Translations under genes and position numbers: made by a program
In this document: positions 41,843 to 50,567 of the stretch, piece by piece
Layout: each line of letters begins with the position of its first letter
How positions within the stretch are numbered: the stretch's first letter is position 1
DNA from: Acidobacteriota bacterium
Lineage (GTDB): Bacteria > Acidobacteriota > Vicinamibacteria > Marinacidobacterales > Marinacidobacteraceae
Assembly (NCBI GenBank): GCA_022826195.1
Contig: JAJDVI010000012.1
Coordinates: forward strand, 135,583-199,582
Length of the DNA stretch: 64,000 bases
Direction: 5' to 3'
Notes under the pieces: generated by a model
The model's database searches: none
Told to the model about the DNA's origin: nothing
Seen by the model: the letters and a program-made list of their open reading frames with translations, nothing else

Positions 41843-43234
41843 CTATCGGGAGTGGATGAGCAGGAGCTCCGTCTGGAACGGGATCAACTCTTCGAGTCCC
41901 TCCGGGCCCACCACCGCGATCTCCTCGTAGCGGGCCGACCACTTCTTCCCGTTCCACTCCGGGATGGGGACGCCGACGTGGAACTCCATGGCGACGAACT
42001 CGCCCTCCACCAGCGGGAAGCGCACCCGGTCGCCGTAGGCGAAGGGCAGGTCGGGGGCGACGCGGGCGCCGATGTCGTGCAGGTCGTTGCCCAGGGAGTG
42101 ACCGTAGAGGGCGATCTCGTGTTCGGGCCCGACGTTCCCGACGCTGGGGTCGGTCCGGGTGTCCCGGACGTAGCCGTCGCGCTCCGCCTCGGCGATGATC
42201 GCCTCGTAGATCTCGTGCCCGATGGCGCCCGGGACCATCTTGCTCGCGTAGAGGCGCGAGGTCTGCACCGCTTCGGCCCAGACGTCCCGGATGCTCTGCG
42301 GCGGTTCGGTCTCCCCCGGCCCCAGCACGTAGGCGGTCCGCTTCATGTCGGACTCGAACTGGAGGTAGAAGAGCCCGGCGTCCACGGCCACGATGTCGCC
42401 GGGCTGGATGGGGATGTCCGCGGCGTGGCGCGGCAGCAGGTCGCCCTCCCGGACTACCCGCACGGTCTGGAAGCTGCCCATGCCCAGCTCCAGCGCCTTG
42501 TCCTCGAACCACCCGGCCATTTCGAGGGCGGTGGTCTCGCCGGGGACGACGTGGGGTCCGGTCAGCCCTTCCGTCTCCCAGCGCGCCGTCCATTCGGTGA
42601 GCTGCCGGTAGAGGTCCCGCTCGAGCGGCGTGCGCAGGTTGCGGAAGTCCCGGATCAGCAGTTCCGCCGACACGAGGCGGTCGGAATAGGGGCTGCCGAT
42701 CGCCTCCACCAGCACGTCCCGGAAGGCGACCGTGAGACCGTCGGCTTCGGGAAGCGTCCGCGACGTGTTGATCCCGATGCGCTGGGGGTCCCGGCTGTGG
42801 ACGGCTTCCCGCAGGTGGGGCGTGATCCCCTCCCCGCTGTAGCCGTAGTAGACCTTCTCGTCGTAGACCTGTTCGATCACCGAGTCGCCCGGCTGAACGT
42901 GGGAGCCGAGGTAGATCTTCTCGGGCTCCGCGCCCCCCGCGTCGAAGAAGATGTAGGCGGAGCGCACGCCGGCGAAGCCGCCGCCGATCTCCTCGTGGAG
43001 CGGGTCCGGGTGGTTCTCGCGGTCGAGTACGATCCACATGTCGATGCCGTGCGTCCGCATCGCCGGGAGCAGCGCGGTGCGCAGTTTCTCCTCGACGATC
43101 GCCGTCTTGATCCGGGCCCGTTCGAGAGCTCCGGGGACGCCGTAGCCGGACCCGGCCGCGCTATCGGGCCCCGGGGCCGGCGCCGGGGTGCAACCGGCCA
43201 GAAGGCCGCAGAGAAGGACAGCAGTCAGGCGCAC
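41843..43234 (-). CDS. Exported M24-family metallopeptidase-like lipoprotein (copy 3, inverted)
   Basis: This 463-residue protein is read from GTG 43234, which has GAGGT upstream; a GTG 9 bp earlier is also possible. The lipoprotein signal MRLTAVLLCGLLAGC has Cys15. Ligands are Asp285, Asp296, His379, Glu417 and Glu437/438 (VDAGLFYLQFESDMKRT, YGHSLGN, AMEFHV, RYEEI). It is closely related to the two plus-strand copies but faces them across the HAD gene. It lies downstream of, and on the same strand as, the TonB receptor, 73 bp away. Confidence 0.85.
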   Translation of the reverse strand: MRLTAVLLCGLLAGCTPAPAPGPDSAAGSGYGVPGALERARIKTAIVEEKLRTALLPAMRTHGIDMWIVLDRENHPDPLHEEIGGGFAGVRSAYIFFDAGGAEPEKIYLGSHVQPGDSVIEQVYDEKVYYGYSGEGITPHLREAVHSRDPQRIGINTSRTLPEADGLTVAFRDVLVEAIGSPYSDRLVSAELLIRDFRNLRTPLERDLYRQLTEWTARWETEGLTGPHVVPGETTALEMAGWFEDKALELGMGSFQTVRVVREGDLLPRHAADIPIQPGDIVAVDAGLFYLQFESDMKRTAYVLGPGETEPPQSIRDVWAEAVQTSRLYASKMVPGAIGHEIYEAIIAEAERDGYVRDTRTDPSVGNVGPEHEIALYGHSLGNDLHDIGARVAPDLPFAYGDRVRFPLVEGEFVAMEFHVGVPIPEWNGKKWSARYEEIAVVGPEGLEELIPFQTELLLIHSR

Positions 43235-43307
43235 GGAATTCACCTCGGGAGGAGAGCGGTCGGGGCGGCGCCGCGGAGGCCCCGCCCCGGCCAATGATTT
43301 CAGACGA

Positions 43308-46190
43308 TCAGAAACGCAGCTTGGCGCCGAGCCGGAAGATCCGCGGCGGCACGAACGCCAGCACCCGCCCGAAGGCGCCTCCCGAAAGGCTCTGCGTGTT
43401 CGTGATCGTGTTGATGTTCAGCGCGTTGAACACGTCGAACTGGAGGGACAGGGTGCCCAGGTCGCCAAGCCCCAGGTCGTAGGCCGCCCTCAGGTCCAGC
43501 ACGTTGGCGGCCTCCCAGTTCTCGGCGTTCCGCTCGCCGGCGAAGGCCCGCACGTTGCCCTGGTTCAGCCGGCGGCCGAGCGCGGCCTGCGCGTTCACCG
43601 TGCGAGTGAAGTTGTTGCCGCTGATGTACTGGTAGAACCCGCTCAGGGTCAGCCCGAAGTCGGCCTGGTAGGTGCCGAGCACCTTCATCAGGACCGGCGT
43701 CGAGTTCGCCACGCGGGTGCCGTCCACGAGTTCGGGATTGTTGAGCGGGAACTGCGGCTGGCCGCCCAGGCGCCCGCGATCGTCGGGAATGGCGCGGTCC
43801 ACGTTGTCGAAGGAACCGGAACCGTAGTTCTCCGACTGCTGGCCGATGGTGATCGACCCCATGAACTGCCAGTTGGACGCCAGCCGGCGGTGCAGATTGA
43901 ACTCGAAGCCGCGGTACTCGTGTTCGAAGCCCGGACGGGTGGTGAGGAAGTTGGGGGAGAGCCCGGTCTTCGAGGCGTCGAGCTCGTAGAAGGTGATCGC
44001 GCCGCCGTCGTCGCCGGTGCCGAGCGCCCCGTCGGGCCCCGGGTCGGTGCCGGTCACCGCGGTGAAGTCGGCAGCCGAGATGCCGGTATTCGTGATCTGG
44101 GTGATGTCCCGGTCCCGCCGCCACATGACGGTGGCGCTCGCCGAGACGTTCGCCGCCACCTCGCGGGTCAGTCCCACCGTGAACTCGTCGGTGTAGGTCG
44201 GGTCGAGGTTCCCGTCGATCGTGACCGGGTTCGCGCCGGCGTCGAAGACGCTGAGCACCGCGCCGGCCTCGTCGATGGTGAAGTTCCGGTCGCCGTTCAG
44301 GTCGTTCCACTCGTGCTTCCGGTTCCGGTCACCGGCCACGCTGGCCAACTGCACCCGGTCGAGCCAGAGCACCCAGTAGTAGCGGCCGTAGCTCGCCTTG
44401 AAGAGCGTCCGGGCGTCTCCGGTCAGGTCGAAGACCATCCCGAGGCGGGGGGAAATGGTGTTCCAGACGATGAGGTTTCCGGTGCCCTCCTGCGAGACGG
44501 GATCCAGGAAGGCGCTGGCGGGCGCGGTGACCTGGTCGAGGGAGTTCGCCTGCCAGTCCCAGCGGGCGCCGAGGTTCAGGCGCAACTGGTTGTTCACCGC
44601 CCAGGAGTCCTGGAGGAAGGCGGACCGCTGCGGCCCGGTCGCCGCCACCGCCCCCGACGCCCAGAGGATGACCTCCGACGGCTCGCCTTCGAAGAAATGG
44701 AGGCGGTGGTCGGCCGGGTAGGTGTTGCGGGCCACCCCGCCGCCCTGGTTGCCGAAGGCGCGGATCTGCCCGATCTCGAAGCCGGCCTTGAAGTCGTGGT
44801 CCCCGCCCCAGTCGGTGCGGTACCAGGACACGGTGGTGGCCACGTTCCGGAGGTTCTTGTGGACCCCGAGTTCGAGGGGCGGGGCGTCCGACCACTGGCC
44901 GGTCGCCAGGTCGAGGCGGGCGGGGGTGTTCGCGACGTCCACCTCGGGCTGGGCCCGGAGTTCGAAGCCCTGGTCCATCACGTTCGCCTTGAAGGCGACC
45001 AGCACGTTCGGGCTGGGAGTCCAGTCGTCGCGGAAGGTGAACAGCCGGGCGATGGGCGCCCCCTGCTGGTTCCAGGTGGTCGGCAGCGGACGCAGCGAAC
45101 TCAGCGACCGGTTGAACCGCTTCTTCTGGGCCATGTTGAAGTAGACCGAGAAGTTGTGGTTCTGGTTGATGGCCCAGTTGATCTTGGCCGACGGGTACCA
45201 GAGCACCGTCTCGTCGATCGGGAAGCTTCCGTCCGGGTTCTGGGTGCCGGTGACGAACTTCTGGACGACCTGGTGGCGATGCCCGGCCCACCACCAGAGC
45301 TTGTCCTCGATGAGCGGGCCGCCCACCTCGGCGCCGACGTCGAGATACTGGTTCAGGTTGCTCGCCCGGTCCACGCCCAGGCTCATGAGGTTGCTGTCCA
45401 CGTTGTCGGACTGCATCCCCTCGTTGCCGAAGTAGAGGCTGGTGGTGCCGCTGAAGTTGTTCGAGCCCGACTTCGGCACGATGTTCATCACCATGCCCGG
45501 CGTCTGCACCTCGGCGCTGTGCGAGCTGACCTCGATCTGCATCTCCTCGAAGGAGTCCACGTCGAAGTAGAACTGCGAGCCGCCGTTCGACTGGTTGTCG
45601 GTGACGTTCGCGCCGTTCAGGACGTAGATGTTCTGGCCCGGGAAGACCCCGTGGCCCCGGAAGGCGAGCTGGTTCCCGGTCTCGGTGCCCCCGACGTTGA
45701 TCCGGTTCGTGGTGACGCCGGGCACCTGGGAGACCATGGCCCAGGGGTCGCGCGCGTTCGGGACGTTCTCCATCACCTCCTCGGTGAAGTTGAAGGCCAC
45801 GTCGGTGGCCTGCGTCTCGATGACCGGCGCCTCCCCGGTGACCGTGACGGTCTCCTCGAGCGCCGCGACGCTCAGTTCGGCGTTCAGCGTGAAGGTGGTG
45901 TCCGTCGAGATGCGGACGCCTTCGTAGACCTGCTCGCCGAACCCGCTGAGCGCGAAGGAGACCTGGTACACGCCCGGCGGAATGTTCGCGAGGCGGTACG
46001 CGCCGTTGCCGGCGGTCACCGCGCTGCGGGATCCGCCGAGGATGTTCTCCCCGGAGATGGTCACCGTGGCGCCGGGGAGCACGCCGGCCGAGGCGTCGGT
46101 GACCCGGCCCTGCAGGGCGCCGGTGATTTCCTGGGCGGCCAGCGGCAGGGAAACGAGAAGAACTCCGAGAAGAAGAGTGAAACGGCGCAT
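43308..46190 (-). CDS. TonB-dependent outer-membrane receptor with N-terminal carboxypeptidase-regulatory domain
   Basis: This 960-residue protein starts at ATG 46190 (GGAGGT upstream) with a signal peptide, MRRFTLLLGVLLVSLPLAAQ. Residues about 22-105 form a carboxypeptidase regulatory-like domain (LQGRVTDASAGVLPGATVTI). A plug follows (EVMENVPNARDPWAMVSQVPG, NIYVLNGANVTDN), then a long beta-barrel ending in a terminal aromatic (RLGAKLRF). This is the OAR-like architecture common in Acidobacteriota and Bacteroidota. An inserted DLNGDRNFTIDEAG resembles a calcium loop. The ligand is unknown. The M24 lipoprotein downstream suggests peptide or amino acid conjugate uptake. Confidence 0.92.
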   Translation of the reverse strand: MRRFTLLLGVLLVSLPLAAQEITGALQGRVTDASAGVLPGATVTISGENILGGSRSAVTAGNGAYRLANIPPGVYQVSFALSGFGEQVYEGVRISTDTTFTLNAELSVAALEETVTVTGEAPVIETQATDVAFNFTEEVMENVPNARDPWAMVSQVPGVTTNRINVGGTETGNQLAFRGHGVFPGQNIYVLNGANVTDNQSNGGSQFYFDVDSFEEMQIEVSSHSAEVQTPGMVMNIVPKSGSNNFSGTTSLYFGNEGMQSDNVDSNLMSLGVDRASNLNQYLDVGAEVGGPLIEDKLWWWAGHRHQVVQKFVTGTQNPDGSFPIDETVLWYPSAKINWAINQNHNFSVYFNMAQKKRFNRSLSSLRPLPTTWNQQGAPIARLFTFRDDWTPSPNVLVAFKANVMDQGFELRAQPEVDVANTPARLDLATGQWSDAPPLELGVHKNLRNVATTVSWYRTDWGGDHDFKAGFEIGQIRAFGNQGGGVARNTYPADHRLHFFEGEPSEVILWASGAVAATGPQRSAFLQDSWAVNNQLRLNLGARWDWQANSLDQVTAPASAFLDPVSQEGTGNLIVWNTISPRLGMVFDLTGDARTLFKASYGRYYWVLWLDRVQLASVAGDRNRKHEWNDLNGDRNFTIDEAGAVLSVFDAGANPVTIDGNLDPTYTDEFTVGLTREVAANVSASATVMWRRDRDITQITNTGISAADFTAVTGTDPGPDGALGTGDDGGAITFYELDASKTGLSPNFLTTRPGFEHEYRGFEFNLHRRLASNWQFMGSITIGQQSENYGSGSFDNVDRAIPDDRGRLGGQPQFPLNNPELVDGTRVANSTPVLMKVLGTYQADFGLTLSGFYQYISGNNFTRTVNAQAALGRRLNQGNVRAFAGERNAENWEAANVLDLRAAYDLGLGDLGTLSLQFDVFNALNINTITNTQSLSGGAFGRVLAFVPPRIFRLGAKLRF

Positions 46191-46251
46191 GGTGACCTCC
46201 CCCAAGGCATGTGGTGGAACCGGGACCAGGAAAATCCGACCCCTCCGGTCG

Positions 46252-46281
46252 GATATATCAGATCGGCGCGACAGGCTTCAA
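46252..46281 (-). promoter_or_regulatory. Putative promoter of the TonB receptor gene
   Basis: On the minus strand TTGAAG (46281-46276) and TATATC (46257-46252) are separated by 18 bp. This leaves a leader of roughly 55 nt before GGAGGT and the ATG at 46190. It was read by eye. Confidence 0.4.
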
Positions 46282-46342
46282 ATGGGGAAAGTCCAGCAAC
46301 GCCGCGCTCTCACTCTCTTTCGTGGCGCCCACGGCTTGGAAC

Positions 46343-46529
46343 GCCGGTCTCCGACCGGCACCCGTCCCGCGCAGCGGGGCGGAACCGCATCCCGCTCCTC
46401 TCCTTCACGGCGGAAACGGCTTGGAGCGCCGGCTTCAGCCGGCACCCGGTGCGCGAGAACGCAGCGGAACGAGACGGCTTTACGCGCCTTGGCGGCCCAC
46501 CCGGAAGGGAACGTCGGCTTCAGGCCGGC
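46343..46529. repeat. Cluster of three dispersed-repeat copies in a 375-bp non-coding gap
   Basis: Copies start with GCCGGTCTCCGACCGGC (46343-46359), GCCGGCTTCAGCCGGC (46428-46443) and GTCGGCTTCAGGCCGGC (about 46513-46529). Each is preceded by a TTGGA(A/G)CG- or GGAACG-like lead and followed by a G/C-rich CCCG..CGGG segment. The gap 46191-46565 otherwise holds only the predicted receptor promoter. Confidence 0.65.
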
Positions 46530-46565
46530 AGTCGCGCCGCGGAGCGGGGGCCGTCCCGCGTCCTC

Positions 46566-47348
46566 TCACACTTCGAGGCCGTCAAGGTCCACGACGAGAG
46601 GGGGAGCGTCTCGGCGGGGTCTCGGCGATGCATCGAGATCCAGCCAGATGTCCCGGCGATGCTGTGCCAGGCTGTGGCTCGCAAGCATCAAATGGAGCCG
46701 GGACGGGCGAATGCCGCTCTGGTCGTAGCCGCGAGTGTGGCCTGGTTTTTCCTTGGGGTCGGGATGTGTGTCGCGGTAGAGATCGACAAATCCGAGGTTC
46801 AGGATCTCCTGTAGTGCATCCTCATCCTCCGGCCCGTACATGCCCTCGCGCCGACCGTCAGCCTCGAATTTGACGTTGAAGTCTCCGCACAGCAGCGCGT
46901 CCTGTCGGCTGTAACCCTCCTTTGCGACGTGGTGCCGCAGTTGGTTCAGCCATGCGACCCTTTCGGCGATGATGTCGGGCTTGCGCGTCAGGCCGTTCGG
47001 TCTGTAGGGGGCATAGACCGACGCCACCTGGAGACGGCCAATTCTCACAGTCAGGAACCGTGACTTGCCTTGCGTGGCGTCCGGCAAACCGAAGTCCACC
47101 ACCTCCGGCTGCGGCAGGTCTCGGTGGCTCAGGACGGCTACTCCGAGGTATGGCCGGCGACCGCCGGCACAGCAACTCTCGTAGTCGATTTCACGGAGAT
47201 CCTTCTCGGGAAAGTGCTTCTTGTGGCCGGTCTTCTGGATCGTGACGATGTCCGGCCGCCCATCGGGATGGATCGCCTTTAGCCAATCCAACACCCGGGC
47301 CGCATCGTTCTCGTTCCACTTCAGGGCCACGTTGGCGATTCGTATCAA
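46566..47348 (-). CDS. Endonuclease/exonuclease/phosphatase (EEP) family protein
   Basis: This 260-residue protein is read from TTG 47348, which has GGAGGA 7-12 bp upstream; an upstream ATG (47411) gives an extra non-conserved 21 residues. ExoIII-like features are DIVTIQKTG (32-41), VASVYAPYRPNG and CGDFNVKFEADG (Asp156, Asn158). The metal Glu of the usual QET motif is Lys39 here, and the terminal SDH motif is replaced by RRDAPPLVVDL. A substrate other than abasic DNA, or reduced activity, is possible. It ends about 375 bp upstream of the TonB receptor start. Confidence 0.7.
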   Translation of the reverse strand: MIRIANVALKWNENDAARVLDWLKAIHPDGRPDIVTIQKTGHKKHFPEKDLREIDYESCCAGGRRPYLGVAVLSHRDLPQPEVVDFGLPDATQGKSRFLTVRIGRLQVASVYAPYRPNGLTRKPDIIAERVAWLNQLRHHVAKEGYSRQDALLCGDFNVKFEADGRREGMYGPEDEDALQEILNLGFVDLYRDTHPDPKEKPGHTRGYDQSGIRPSRLHLMLASHSLAQHRRDIWLDLDASPRPRRDAPPLVVDLDGLEV

Positions 47349-47609
47349 CGGCTCATTCCTCCGCAGGCGAGAGGCCTGATTGTGCCCGACGCCGAGAGAC
47401 ATGGGCCACACCAGCGGACGTCAATCCAGGCTCGGAGCCTGGCCGTCGGGAGAACAGCGCCGTTCATTACTGGGGACGGGCTTCAAACGTGGAAACCCGA
47501 GCGGGCTGACCGAACCCGGAATTGCCCGGTTGCGTGCGGCGCTCGGCGTCCTCCGTGGGGGCGAACCTCGCCGCTGCTAGTGTGAGTCCCACGAAAGCGG
47601 GGGCATCGA

Positions 47610-47972
47610 GTGCAAAACGTTCAGGGATTCGGCGGGTTCTTCTTTCGGGCCAGGGACCCGAAAGGACTCGCCAATTGGTACCGGGACCACCTTGGCATCA
47701 ATCCCGCCCCGACGAACATGGAGATGGCGCCCTGGGTGACCGATTCCGGGGTCACCGTCTTCGCACCCTTCGCTGCCGACACGGACTACTTCGCAGCCGA
47801 CAAGACCTTCATGCTGAATTTCCGCGTGGCCGATCTGGACGCGATGATCACCCAACTGAAGTCCGCGGACATCGAGGTCAGCCACGAAAGCGAGATGGAG
47901 GGCATCGGCCGTTTCGCCCGCATTCACGACCCCGAGGGAAACCCGATCGAGCTTTGGGAACCCGCGTCGTGA
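47610..47972 (+). CDS. VOC (glyoxalase/bleomycin resistance) family protein
   Basis: This 120-residue single-domain protein starts at GTG. It has GFGGFFFRARDPKGLANWYR and HLGI, the opening of VOC proteins. The closing motif GRFARIHDPEGNPIELWEP carries the usual glutamate metal ligand. It may be a dioxygenase-like, isomerase or binding protein; the substrate cannot be told. It stands alone, with an unremarkable 261-bp gap upstream. Confidence 0.85.
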   Translation: MQNVQGFGGFFFRARDPKGLANWYRDHLGINPAPTNMEMAPWVTDSGVTVFAPFAADTDYFAADKTFMLNFRVADLDAMITQLKSADIEVSHESEMEGIGRFARIHDPEGNPIELWEPAS

Positions 47973-48081
47973 CGTCCCGGTCCTGATCTCCGGCCCGCCA
48001 TGACCCCGCGGCGCGGCGCGAGCACGCGCCGCTGGATCGCTGCTGCGAGAATGCTGCCCAAAGGCAGAAACGGCTTGGAAC

Positions 48082-48120
48082 GCCGGTCTCCGACCGGCAC
48101 CCGCCCCGCGGAGCGGGGCG
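48082..48120. repeat. Double-hairpin dispersed repeat
   Basis: GCCGGTCTCCGACCGGC (48082-48098) is followed by CGCCCCGCGGAGCGGGGCG (48102-48120), with the lead ACGGCTTGGAAC identical to the copy at 46343. It is in the 320-bp gap 47973-48292, which also holds the EEP remnant. Confidence 0.7.
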
Positions 48121-48171
48121 GAACCGAACCTGCTCCCTGCGATGCGGTTCCAGCGTTCGCGCTACGCACCC

Positions 48172-48291
48172 TCAGGCCGACGAATCCCGCACGTCCACCG
48201 TCAGCGGACGGTGATCGCTCATCCGCCATTCGCCGTAGGTCCCGACCTTCACGCCGGTGATCCGGGCACTCCACGATTCCGGCAGGAAGCA
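48172..48291 (-). pseudogene. C-terminal remnant of an EEP-family gene
   Basis: The minus strand ends LPESWSARITGVKVGTYGEW then RMSDHRPLTVDV and TGA (48174-48172). SDHRP-[LV]-x-V-D is the terminal active-site motif of endonuclease/exonuclease/phosphatase proteins. The upstream part is absent: the retropepsin gene stops at 48293, immediately beside it. It is not a piece of the nearby EEP gene, whose C-terminus differs. Confidence 0.5.
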
Positions 48292-48292
48292 G

Positions 48293-48715
48293 CTAGAGCG
48301 ACAGCGACACCGCGCCTGTCTGCCCGTTGTAGACCATCACTCCTGACCGGAGCAGATCCCGACCGATCAAGGCCACGATTCCCTGTCCGGCGAGGTTGAC
48401 ACCCAGGCATCGAGGCCGGGTAACGCGCCCGAGTTCGTTGATGTGGACGACTGCGGCGAAGAGAGGAACTTCGGTTTCTCCCGCCGCCGAATTGATCCGG
48501 CCCGACCCGACGATGCTCATGCCGACATCGCTCGCCTTCGTGATGTCCACACAGGTCTGGGTGGCCCCCGTGTCTATCAGAGCCCAGCCCGAGATCGTCG
48601 CCTCCGGTTGATGGATCGGGGCCAGAGTTACCTCGACGAGCGGGCCGTGGTGCCAGAGAGCGTCGGGAGCTGCCTGCGCGTCCTCGGTACGGAATTGCAG
48701 ATTCAGGGTTGGCAA
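48293..48715 (-). CDS. Retropepsin-like aspartic protease
   Basis: This 140-residue protein has a single retroviral-type active-site motif, GWALIDTGATQTCVD (Asp48-Thr-Gly), and the later hydrophobic-hydrophobic-Gly element VALIGRDLL. Such proteins act as homodimers, each giving one Asp. No membrane segment is visible. The gene overlaps the upstream DUF5678-like gene by 13 bp, implying translational coupling. The substrate is unknown. Confidence 0.8.
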   Translation of the reverse strand: MPTLNLQFRTEDAQAAPDALWHHGPLVEVTLAPIHQPEATISGWALIDTGATQTCVDITKASDVGMSIVGSGRINSAAGETEVPLFAAVVHINELGRVTRPRCLGVNLAGQGIVALIGRDLLRSGVMVYNGQTGAVSLSL

Positions 48716-48963
48716 GTGAGTGGCGCCCCGATCGTCAGCGCGGGTACTGACGCCCTCACCTCCCCCTCGGTTGGAGACATCGCCAGGAACGGGCCCGCCC
48801 CGAACCGTTCCGCTCCCCGGGTGACCGCCTCTTCCAGGGTCTCGAAGTCCCCGTAGACCTCGTCGCGGCGGATCACGAGGTAGCGATTCCCGTACTTGCG
48901 GGCGAGATCCGCCCGGTTTTCCTTGAGGAACCTCTTCTCGGTCTCGAGGAGTTGCCTTGCCAT
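48703..48963 (-). CDS. DUF5678-like small protein coupled to the retropepsin
   Basis: This 86-residue protein is read from ATG 48963 (MARQLLETEKRFLKENRADL). The core ARKYGNRYLVIRRDEVYGDF followed by ETLEEAVTRGAERFG resembles DUF5678, whose members are short and uncharacterised. The 13-bp overlap with the retropepsin gene suggests the two products work together. The 248 bp upstream (48964-49211) contain no gene I can support. Confidence 0.65.
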   Translation of the reverse strand: MARQLLETEKRFLKENRADLARKYGNRYLVIRRDEVYGDFETLEEAVTRGAERFGAGPFLAMSPTEGEVRASVPALTIGAPLTCQP

Positions 48964-49211
48964 GCGTTGCCTCGGCGTCCCCTCAACCGAATCATCGCGT
49001 AGCCGAACGGCGACGACCGATGGGGGCAACACCAGCATGATAGGCGAACCCACGACCGTGCGCCTCCATGTTGTTCCGACCGCGGGAACACGGCCCGACG
49101 TCAGAGCACAGAGTCTCGGTCAGCGACAGGCACTCGTCAATGTCCTTGCCCGGCCAGCAGTTCCCGGTCGTCAGGCGCACCTTGGTTCCGTCCGGGGATT
49201 CCCTCTTCCAG

Positions 49212-50546
49212 TCAACGCGGCCGCGGAAGCGCGGCCTGGAGCCTCAGTAGAAAGTCCGCGGTGGGCGGCGAACCGAGTCTCTCGGCGGCCTCCGCGTGCT
49301 CCCAGGCGGCGGCGAACTCCCCCTCCGCCGCCAGCACGATCGCGAGGTCGCGGTGCACCGGGCCGTCCTGCGGATCGCCGGCCAGCACCGCGCGGTAGTG
49401 CCGGACGGCCGCCTCGTTGTCTCCCCGGTAGGCGAAGAGCCCGCCCAGCGTCCGGTTGGCGTCCGGGTCCGCCGGATCGGCTTCCAGCGCGCGGAGGAGG
49501 TGCTCCATCGCCGCGTCCCGTCGGCCGAGCATGAGGAGCGCACTGCCCAGATTCACCCGCGCCGCGACGTGCTCCGGGCGCGCCGCGAGGGCCTCCTCAT
49601 AGCGCTCGGCGGCCTCCTCGAAGCGCCGGGTGCGCACGTAGAGGTTGCCGAAGTTGTAGAGGATGTCCGGGTCGCCCGGTTGCAGGCCCAGCAGGTGGTC
49701 GTAGAGCGCCTCGGCCGCGTCGAAGTCCCCGGCGGCTTCGGCGCGCAGCGCCCGCTGCTGATAGCCCCGCGCGGACACCGCCTCGTCCCAGACCTCCGTG
49801 AGCACCGGATCGTCCACCGGGACGAGGTCCGGAAGGTCGCGGGCGGCCTCGGCCGCCCCGCGGGCCGCGACCGTGTCGCCCCGCCGGGCGTAGAGCCGGG
49901 CGAGTGCGGCGTGGACCGGCCCGGCCCGCGGGGCGAGCGCGGCGGCTCGTTCGAGCCGTTCGCGCGCTGCCTCCAGTTCGCCGCGCCTCAGGAGCAGACG
50001 GCCGATCCCGAGTTCGGCGGGCGCCGCGTCCGGCGCGGTCTCGAGGGCCTGGCGGTAGCGATCCATCGCCGGTTCCACGTTCCCGGCGCTCTCCAGCAGC
50101 TCCGCGGCCAGCAGGTGGACGGGCGCGTAGCGGGGATTCAGCTCCGCCGCACGGCCCGCCGCGGTGAGCGCGTCCTCCGGCCGGATGTTCCTGAGGGCGG
50201 CGGCGCGCAGGTAGGGCCAGCGGAAGTCGGCGGGGTCGAGTTCCTCCGCGCGGAGGTAGGCCTCGTCCGATTCGGGCTCCAGGCCGTGCGCCTGGAAGGT
50301 CCTCCCGAGCGCTCCCCAGGCCTCGGCCGACCCGGAGTCTTCCGCTACCAGGCCCCGCTGCCGGGCGATCTTCTCGCGCACCTGCGGTTCCATCTCCGCG
50401 GTGTCCGGGTCGGGGATCCGGACGGCCTGCCCGGGCCGCGCGGCCGCCCCGGAGACCGCGGCGACGCTCAGGACCGCCGCCAGCATGCGGGGAGCGGAGC
50501 CGGCGCCGGGCTTCCGGCTTCCGGCGGCGGGGAGCATGGGGTCCAC
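49212..50546 (-). CDS. TPR-repeat protein, probably exported
   Basis: This 444-residue protein has a possible signal at MLAAVLSVAAVSGAAARPGQ, just after the ATG at 50486; the first ATG is at 50546. The rest is consecutive 34-residue tetratricopeptide units (for example AWGALGRTFQAHGLEPESDE, ILYNFGNLYVRTRRFEEAAE, AARVNLGSALLMLGRRDAAM), about ten in all. TPR superhelices mediate protein-protein contacts. No partner domain is fused. It lies directly downstream of an AAA/DUF4143 ATPase on the same strand (21-bp gap). Confidence 0.85.
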   Translation of the reverse strand: MDPMLPAAGSRKPGAGSAPRMLAAVLSVAAVSGAAARPGQAVRIPDPDTAEMEPQVREKIARQRGLVAEDSGSAEAWGALGRTFQAHGLEPESDEAYLRAEELDPADFRWPYLRAAALRNIRPEDALTAAGRAAELNPRYAPVHLLAAELLESAGNVEPAMDRYRQALETAPDAAPAELGIGRLLLRRGELEAARERLERAAALAPRAGPVHAALARLYARRGDTVAARGAAEAARDLPDLVPVDDPVLTEVWDEAVSARGYQQRALRAEAAGDFDAAEALYDHLLGLQPGDPDILYNFGNLYVRTRRFEEAAERYEEALAARPEHVAARVNLGSALLMLGRRDAAMEHLLRALEADPADPDANRTLGGLFAYRGDNEAAVRHYRAVLAGDPQDGPVHRDLAIVLAAEGEFAAAWEHAEAAERLGSPPTADFLLRLQAALPRPR

Positions 50547-50567
50547 CTCAGGTCGGGGCGGGAGGCA

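Noticed and set aside
48992-49180. Small cysteine-containing open frame upstream of the DUF5678-like gene
   Set aside because: It overlaps a possible N-terminal extension of that gene on the same strand, has no clear ribosome binding site and no family resemblance.
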